The translations under genes and the position numbers were made by a program. Shown here one piece after another: positions 6,202 through 10,450 of a stretch of DNA of 10,450 nucleotides. Within the stretch, counting starts at the first letter, position 1, and each line of letters opens with the position of its first letter. The notes below the pieces were generated by a model. That model had not been told where the DNA came from, searched no databases, and worked only from the letters and a program-made list of their open reading frames with translations. The stretch comes from an uncultured Ardenticatenia bacterium (GTDB lineage: Bacteria > Chloroflexota > Anaerolineae > Promineifilales > Promineifilaceae): assembly GCA_937858165.1 (NCBI GenBank), contig CALLZA010000076.1, positions 1-10,450 on the forward strand, written 5' to 3'.

Positions 6202-6345
6202 CTAGACTTCCTCTACCGTCACCGGCCGCGGTCGCTTCCCGTCCACGTCGACCACACCGTACTCCTGGGCCACGGCCGCGGCGACGAGCACCCGGCCGGA
6301 GTAGAGCAGGCTCGGATCGGCGGCCAGCGCGGCCACGACTACTCC
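6202..6345 (-). pseudogene. C-terminal remnant of an SDR gene
   Basis: About 47 codons ending in TAG at 6202 read ALAADPSLL, then GRVLVAAAVAQEYGVVDVDG and a tail RPVTVEEV. This is the typical C-terminal end of DHRS1-like short-chain dehydrogenases (LADDP...GR.LV.A.LA.EYGF.D.DG). No Rossmann motif, NNAG or YxxxK precedes it: upstream in this frame is only antisense-like shadow of the ureohydrolase coding sequence. It overlaps the ureohydrolase stop by a few bases in another frame. The simplest reading is a gene whose first part was deleted, or a recombination junction. A GTG near its beginning could still allow a peptide of about 45 residues. Confidence 0.6.
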
Positions 6346-7556
6346 CCGCGCCCGTTGCCCAGGTGGCCGTACTGCACCAGGGTACCCAATGCATCCATCA
6401 TGACGCGCGCGCCCAGGTGGGATGTGATGTCGGCAACGTCGTAGGGCGGAGCGATCTCGACCACCTCGATACCGCACAACCCCTCGCGGGCCACCCGCCG
6501 CACAGCCCGCAGCGCCTCACGGGGCAGCAACCCGCCGGGTTCCGGCGTGCCGGTTCCGGGGGCGAAGCCGGGATCGACGACGTCGATATCGAACGACAGA
6601 TAGACGGCCTTGGCTCCCTTCCAAGCGTTCTCAAGGGCAATGTCGATGCACTCATCAATGCCCCATTCGTCCACGTCGAAAATCGAGATCACGGTTGTGT
6701 TGCGTTCTCGGGCGACCTTGATCCCACCCCGGTTGCCAATCCAGCCGCCAATACCGATCTGCACCAGGTTGGCAGGGGGGCAGTTCGGGATGTTGGTGGC
6801 GTGGAACCACGGGGTCGTGTGCATTCGCTCGTCCATGTCGCGGTCGAGCGTGTCGATGTGGCGGTCGAAGTGGATGATGCCCACCGGCCCGTCGATGTAG
6901 GGGGCCGTGCCGCGCAGGTTTGGGTAGCCGATAGAGTGGTCGCCGCCGCAGATGACCGGGAAGACGCCCTTTTTGTGGAGAAAGGAGACGGCCAGGTCGA
7001 TCTGGTCGAACGACTTCTCCAGGTTAGCCGGGATGACGAAGATGTCGCCGGCGTCGCAGATCTTCAACTGCTCGCGCAGGTCCAGGCCCATGTCGGGGCT
7101 GTAGGAGTCATAGGCGGCCGAGATGCGCCGCACGCCCTGGGGGCCAAACCGCGTGCCGGTGCGATAGGTCGTGCCGATGTCGAGTGGGGCTCCCACGAAG
7201 GCCACGTCGTACTGGCCGACATCGTTTATGTTTTCGCAGTAGGGTGTGTGGGCAAAGGTGTTGATGCCGGCGAATTGCGGCTGATCGCCGCGGACGAAGA
7301 GGGAGATAGAGCGGTCTTGGACAGAGGGCGCCGCCTCCAGCCCCAGGTCAAGACTGCGCTCGGCCCGCCGCTTCCGCTCGCGATCGCCGACGTGCTCCAG
7401 GTCGCGCAGGGCGCGCATCGCCGACAACTGGTCGCGCGATGTCAACCGGCGCTCCGTGTTCGGCGCGGGCTGGCCCGGCGGGCGCTCGCCACCCGTTTCT
7501 AAAGCGGTGGAAGGCTGACGCTTCGCTTTTTTGTCCGACGAATGCTTCTTGCTCAT
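6339..7556 (-). CDS. Ureohydrolase-family enzyme, guanidine hydrolase (GdmH/SpeB2)-like
   Basis: A 405-residue arginase/agmatinase-superfamily hydrolase. All six metal ligands of the dinuclear centre are present: H207 (GGDHS), D231, H233 and D235 (FDRHIDT), and D323 and D325 (SFDIDVVDP). Classical agmatinases have FDAHxD and about 300 residues. This protein has FDRH, DMDERMHTTPWFHATN (240-255), LVQIGIGGW (264-272) and an N-terminal extension with LDLGLEAAPSVQDRSI and FAGINTF (69-101). From memory these match Synechocystis Sll1077 (SpeB2/GdmH), the nickel-dependent guanidine hydrolase producing urea and ammonia. Residues 1-55 are Lys/Arg/Pro-rich and probably disordered. A strong promoter lies about 150 bp upstream. 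Nickel-insertion partners (HypA/HypB-like) are not in this window. Agmatinase or guanidinobutyrase activity remains possible. Confidence 0.9.
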   Translation of the reverse strand: MSKKHSSDKKAKRQPSTALETGGERPPGQPAPNTERRLTSRDQLSAMRALRDLEHVGDRERKRRAERSLDLGLEAAPSVQDRSISLFVRGDQPQFAGINTFAHTPYCENINDVGQYDVAFVGAPLDIGTTYRTGTRFGPQGVRRISAAYDSYSPDMGLDLREQLKICDAGDIFVIPANLEKSFDQIDLAVSFLHKKGVFPVICGGDHSIGYPNLRGTAPYIDGPVGIIHFDRHIDTLDRDMDERMHTTPWFHATNIPNCPPANLVQIGIGGWIGNRGGIKVARERNTTVISIFDVDEWGIDECIDIALENAWKGAKAVYLSFDIDVVDPGFAPGTGTPEPGGLLPREALRAVRRVAREGLCGIEVVEIAPPYDVADITSHLGARVMMDALGTLVQYGHLGNGRGE

Positions 7557-7713
7557 GACGTTCTCTCATAGGGGTGAGTTGTGTGGCGATCTGCATTCGC
7601 CAACAGGCGCGCCATAGCCACGGGGGATAAAGAGGGAAGCTTGCGCAACCCCATGTTGGTCTCAGGGAAAGGTCTATCTAGCGGAATCAGAAGTTTACAT
7701 CTGCTTACTACAT

Positions 7714-7743
7714 ATTATGAGGGCGTGCGTATCTGCTTGTCAA
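7714..7743 (-). promoter_or_regulatory. Ureohydrolase promoter (TTGACA, 18 bp, CATAAT)
   Basis: On the minus strand a perfect -35 TTGACA (7743-7738) is followed after 18 bp by CATAAT (7719-7714), five of six to consensus, in a local AT-rich island. The start would be near 7707, leaving a leader of about 150 nt before the ATG at 7556. The leader contains a perfect 6-bp hairpin TGGCGA/TCGCCA (7584-7589, 7597-7602). I could not recognise a guanidine riboswitch in it. Confidence 0.6.
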
Positions 7744-7806
7744 CTCTCAGTTGGGTAACCTGTCAGACGATCGCTCGCCCATTTTGTCTGGCTTGGGCTG
7801 AACAGG

Positions 7807-7907
7807 GCCGGTCAGACCACCGGCGCCTGGCCACAGGCAGCCGCTGCGGCGCGCTTCCTCCCAGTAGGCAAGAGCGGCATTAGGCCGGCGTGCCGCTCCG
7901 CCCTACT
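7807..7907. other. Hairpin cluster in the 7744-7959 gap
   Basis: The gap has no credible gene. It holds GCCGGT/ACCGGC (7807-7812, 7819-7824), GCCTG/CAGGC (7825-7829, 7834-7838) and a larger hairpin. The larger hairpin has outer arms AGTAGG/CCTACT (7863-7868, 7902-7907), a 3x3 internal loop, and inner arms GAGCGGCA/TGCCGCTC (7872-7879, 7891-7898). The last lies about 53 nt after the cupin stop and is the best terminator candidate, although no T-run follows on the minus strand. Confidence 0.4.
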
Positions 7908-7959
7908 TCCGCAAGACGACTTCATTACCATCCAGCGCTACGAGGGGGCCGAGTTCCTC

Positions 7960-8406
7960 TTATCTACCCTCAAGCTGCACGCCCCAGCGATTGGCGATAG
8001 CTACCACGCCGGTCAGGTCGGCCGCGCCGGAGGCATAGAGCGCCGATAGCTCGCGGGCGAAGCCGTCGTAGGGCGCGCCGATGGTGATCATCAGCAGCCG
8101 CGCTTTGCCGCCGGGGATACGCACCGAGTGGGCCGCGCCGGGCGGCAGCATCTGGAGCGTGCCCGGCCCGCCACGCTGCCACTCGCCGTTGACATAGAAC
8201 TCGACTGTGCCCTCGATGACATACTCGATCTCGGCCCACGGGTGATAGTGCGCCGGCGGGCCGTCGCGGTCGGTCGAATGGTACTCGACCACCTGGATGT
8301 TGCCCCCCTGCGTCACGCGCAGATGAATGTCGTCGCTAGGGTAGTGGACAGTCTCAAAGTCGTTACCATCAATGACGGCGGCTGTCATCTGGACGTCGGT
8401 AGCCAT
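7960..8406 (-). CDS. Single-domain cupin protein
   Basis: A 148-residue metal-binding beta-barrel. Cupin motif 1 is GPPAHYHPWAEIEYVIEG (49-66), with H53, H55 and E59 as ligands. Motif 2 is GTLQMLPPGAAHSV (82-95), with H93 as the fourth ligand. All four usual metal residues are intact, so a small-molecule dioxygenase, isomerase or sensor role is possible; nothing identifies the substrate. The C-terminal segment (about 112-148) is helical and resembles the tail of cupins annotated as quercetin-dioxygenase-like. The frame opens earlier (8496), but the ATG at 8406 has a perfect AAGGAG (8414-8419) seven bases upstream and is chosen. It is transcribed divergently from the radical SAM gene, with 175 bp between the two starts. 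Confidence 0.9.
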   Translation of the reverse strand: MATDVQMTAAVIDGNDFETVHYPSDDIHLRVTQGGNIQVVEYHSTDRDGPPAHYHPWAEIEYVIEGTVEFYVNGEWQRGGPGTLQMLPPGAAHSVRIPGGKARLLMITIGAPYDGFARELSALYASGAADLTGVVAIANRWGVQLEGR

Positions 8407-8413
8407 AGATACA

Positions 8414-8444
8414 CTCCTTGTAAAGCTGGAATAGCGCCATTGTA
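8414..8444 (-). promoter_or_regulatory. Cupin ribosome binding site and putative -10
   Basis: AAGGAG (8419-8414 on minus) with 7-nt spacing fixes the cupin start at 8406. TACAAT (8444-8439) is a plausible -10, the same hexamer as in the SDR leader; the -35 region is weak. Confidence 0.45.
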
Positions 8445-8565
8445 GAGTGAGGAGCGGGGGGTTATCCAGCTCATCCACTGCTCGTTTCCTGCCCAACCTT
8501 ATCTAGGCCGAAGAGGTGAAAGTTAAAAGACGCTCGCCAGGCCGTGCGCTTCCGGCCAGATTGGC

Positions 8566-8571
8566 TATACT
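8566..8571 (+). promoter_or_regulatory. -10-like TATACT immediately upstream of radical SAM start
   Basis: TATACT ends ten bases before the ATG at 8582, and the bases between contain no Shine-Dalgarno sequence. Transcription would begin only a few bases before the start codon, as in leaderless mRNAs. No good -35 is seen, so the assignment is tentative. Confidence 0.35.
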
Positions 8572-8581
8572 TTCGCCTGCC

Positions 8582-10234
8582 ATGAGTGTGCATACTGACT
8601 GGACACCCACCACAATCGAATCCGCGTTGGAGCGCATCCTCCCCCGCGTCACCAAACCCGGCCGCTACACCGGCGGCGAACTCAACCAGGTCGTCAAGGA
8701 GTGGGGCAGCGTCGGCTATCGCGTGGCCATGGCCTTCCCCGACCTCTACGACATCGGCATGTCGAACCTGGGCTGGATGATTCACTACGACATCATCAAC
8801 AAGCACCACAACCTGCTGGCCGAGCGCGTCTTCTGCCCCTGGGACGACATGGAAGCGGCGCTGCGCGCCCGCGGCATCCCCCTCTTCTCGCTGGAGACGA
8901 AGCACCCCATTCGCGACTTCGACATGCTGGCCATGACCCTGCCCTATGAGCAGTTGTTTACCAACGCCCTGAACCTGCTCGACCTGGCCGGGCTGCCGGT
9001 GCGCTCGGCCGACCGCGACGCGAGCTACCCCCTGGTCGTCGCCGGCGGTCACGCCTGCTACAACCCGGAGCCGATGGCCCCCTTCATCGACGTCTTCGTC
9101 ATCGGCGAAGGGGAAGAGGTGCTGCTGGAGATCATCGCCACCATGCGCGCCGCCGCCCACCTCGACCGCGAGACGCAACTACGCCACGTGGCCGGCATCA
9201 CCGGCTGCTACGTGCCCCGCTTCTACGACGTGGCCTACCACGATGACGGCACAGTGGCGGCCATCACCCCCAACGTGCCCGAAGCGCCGCGCCGGGTGCT
9301 CAAGGCCATCGTCCCCGTCCTGCCGCCGCCGGTCACCGACTTCATCGTGCCCTTCGTCGAGACGGTTCACAACCGCGCCCCGATCGAGATCATGCGCGGC
9401 TGCACCCGCGGCTGCCGCTTCTGCCACGCCGGCATGGTCACCCGCCCCGTGCGCGAGCGGCCGGTCGAGGAGGTACTGGCGGCGATGGAGCGCATCATCG
9501 ACACCACCGGTTATGAGGAGATCTCCCTGATGTCGCTGTCGTCCAGCGACTACAGCCACGTCCTGGAACTGACGCAGCGCATCGGCCAGCGCTTCGGCGG
9601 CCTGGGGCTAAACATCTCTCTGCCGTCGTTGCGCATCGAGACGGTCAGCACACAACTGATGGACAACCTGGGCGACGGCCGCCGCACCGGCTTCACCCTG
9701 GCTCCCGAAGCGGCCACGGAGAAGATGCGCAACACCATCAACAAGTTCGTCACCCACGAGCAACTGCTGGAGACGGCGCGGGAGATTTACCGCCGGGACT
9801 GGCGCACGATCAAGCTCTACTTCATGATCGGCCACCCGCAAGAAGAGATGGAGGACGTGGCCGCCATCGCCGACCTGTCGCGGCAAGTGCTGGCCGAGGG
9901 GCGGCGCTTCCACGGCAACAAGGCGGCGGTCAACGTCGGCGTCAGCACCTTCATCCCCAAGCCCCACACCCCGTTCCAGTGGGAGCCGATGGGCGACATG
10001 GCCGACATCCGCGCCAAGCTGCGCTATCTGATCGACGAGTTCAAGCGGCCGGGGCTGAAGCTGCGCTGGAACGAGCCGGACGAGTCCGTCTTCGAGGGCG
10101 TGCTGACCCGCGGCGACCGGCGCATGGCCGCCGTCGTCGAGCGGGCGTGGCGCAAGGGGGCCACGTTCGACGCCTGGCAGAACCACTTCCGGCGCGACGC
10201 GTGGCAGGAAGCGATGGCCGAGGAGGGGCTGGAC
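8582..10234 (+). CDS. Radical SAM protein with N-terminal B12-binding-like domain (TIGR03960-type), 3'-truncated
   Basis: 551 genuine residues are present. An N-terminal Rossmann-like, cobalamin-binding-like domain spans about 25-200 (ARG-rich start, AFPDLYDIGMSNLGW at 51-65, ending in VVAGGHACYNPEP and DVFVIGEGEEVLLEI at 170-184), without the DxHxxG cobalamin motif. The radical SAM core begins at IEIMRGCTRGCRFCHAGM, with C274, C278 and C281 (CxxxCxxC) binding the 4Fe-4S cluster, and includes TLAPEAATEKMRNTINK (372-388). This matches the uncharacterised TIGR03960 family, often fused or adjacent to a DUF2344 (TIGR03936) protein and found in Chloroflexota and clostridia. Its reaction is unknown. 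The start at ATG 8582 is preferred over a GTG at 8516. The real sequence ends at Asp551; downstream residues LSLIHI are translated adapter. The C-terminus is missing. Confidence 0.9.
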
Positions 10235-10304
10235 CTGTCTCTTATACACATCTGACGCTGCCGACGAGCGATCTAGTGTAGATCTCGGTGGTCGCCGTAT
10301 CATT
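10235..10304. other. Illumina Nextera adapter read-through (artefact)
   Basis: 10235-10253 is the Tn5 mosaic end CTGTCTCTTATACACATCT. 10254-10267 is the reverse complement of the read-1 stub (GACGCTGCCGACGA). 10268-10275 is an 8-base index, GCGATCTA, the complement of i5 index 501 (TAGATCGC). 10276-10304 is the complement of P5, ending CCGTATCATT. The order is exactly that of an untrimmed read running through a short insert. It is not part of the organism. Confidence 0.98.
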
Positions 10305-10450
10305 ACAAAAAAAAAATAAACAAAAAAAAAAAAGAACAAAAACATGCCCATATCACCAACCAAACAGCCAACCGACAGCTGTTCACGTGATATCGAGAGA
10401 CGCTGAACTCGCATGCGACCAACAACTCGTGACGAAGACGAACGTACCAC
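10305..10450. other. Post-adapter A-rich and random base calls (artefact)
   Basis: After the P5 end comes an A-rich stretch (about 10305-10341), as instruments report when reading past the end of a fragment, then unstructured mixed-base sequence to 10450. The GC content drops sharply and no coding similarity is visible. All reading frames here are spurious. Confidence 0.9.

Noticed and set aside
5958..7502. Long 514-codon plus-strand open frame
   Set aside because: It is a high-GC shadow of the PaaI and ureohydrolase genes on the other strand, with low-complexity composition and no domain motifs.
7557..7706. Guanidine or TPP riboswitch in the ureohydrolase leader (a CTGAGA and several G/C stems are present)
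   Set aside because: The characteristic ykkC motifs and the other conserved TPP segments are absent. An isolated CTGAGA is not evidence.
7840..7850. GCCGC/GCGGC inverted repeat
   Set aside because: A one-base spacer cannot form a hairpin loop, and such motifs are expected by chance at this GC content.
9608..10450. Minus-strand frame of 280 codons crossing the contig end
   Set aside because: It is antisense to the radical SAM gene joined to translated adapter and noise (contains DVYKRQ, a known adapter-derived string).
1..10450. CRISPR array, IS element, tRNA or rRNA
   Set aside because: No regularly spaced repeats, transposase motifs, cloverleaf or rRNA-like sequence were seen on either strand.

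Overview
The window is a high-GC bacterial chromosome fragment whose two ends are both sequencing artefact. Every gene except the last lies on the minus strand. The gene content suggests a Chloroflexota bacterium (Anaerolineae/Ardenticatenia-like) recovered as a draft or metagenomic contig. It includes a PadR/HAAS pair, a TIGR03960-type B12-binding-like radical SAM protein, a GdmH/SpeB2-like ureohydrolase, and intergenic GC-rich nested palindromes. The taxonomic call is inference from gene families and repeats, because no rRNA or marker gene is present.

Layout, left to right. Positions 1-582 hold the N-terminal half of an EamA/DMT transporter that decays into error-rich sequence before the contig edge. 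It ends a tight minus-strand operon: SDR oxidoreductase (979-1854), then a DUF1801/YdhG-like protein (582-968), then EamA, with a TGATG overlap between the last two. Upstream are a small P-loop kinase (2009-2563) and a zinc-free quinone-oxidoreductase-like MDR enzyme (2631-3647). A 69-bp near-perfect palindrome (3682-3750) separates these from a PadR regulator and its HAAS-type membrane partner (3762-5100), which have a good promoter and a dyad operator candidate. A nested inverted repeat (5266-5373) follows, then a YciI-like protein and a PaaI-like hotdog thioesterase. Next come a C-terminal remnant of a second SDR (6202-6345) and a 405-residue ureohydrolase (6339-7556) with a strong promoter and a leader of about 150 nt. 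A gene-free stretch of about 400 bp (7557-7959) with several hairpins precedes a cupin (7960-8406). Divergent to it, on the plus strand, is a radical SAM gene (from 8582) whose real sequence stops at 10234.

From 10235 the sequence is Illumina Nextera adapter read-through (mosaic end, read-1 stub, an 8-base index equal to i5 501, P5), followed by an A-rich run and noise. Nothing after 10234 is genomic, and every ORF there is spurious.

The most interesting biology is the ureohydrolase. Automatic annotation would probably call it agmatinase, but its motifs and N-terminal extension resemble the nickel-dependent guanidine hydrolase group. The rest is a collection of small accessory enzymes (SDR, MDR, thioesterase, YciI, cupin, DUF1801) with no evident shared pathway. 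I do not see a convincing undescribed multi-gene system.
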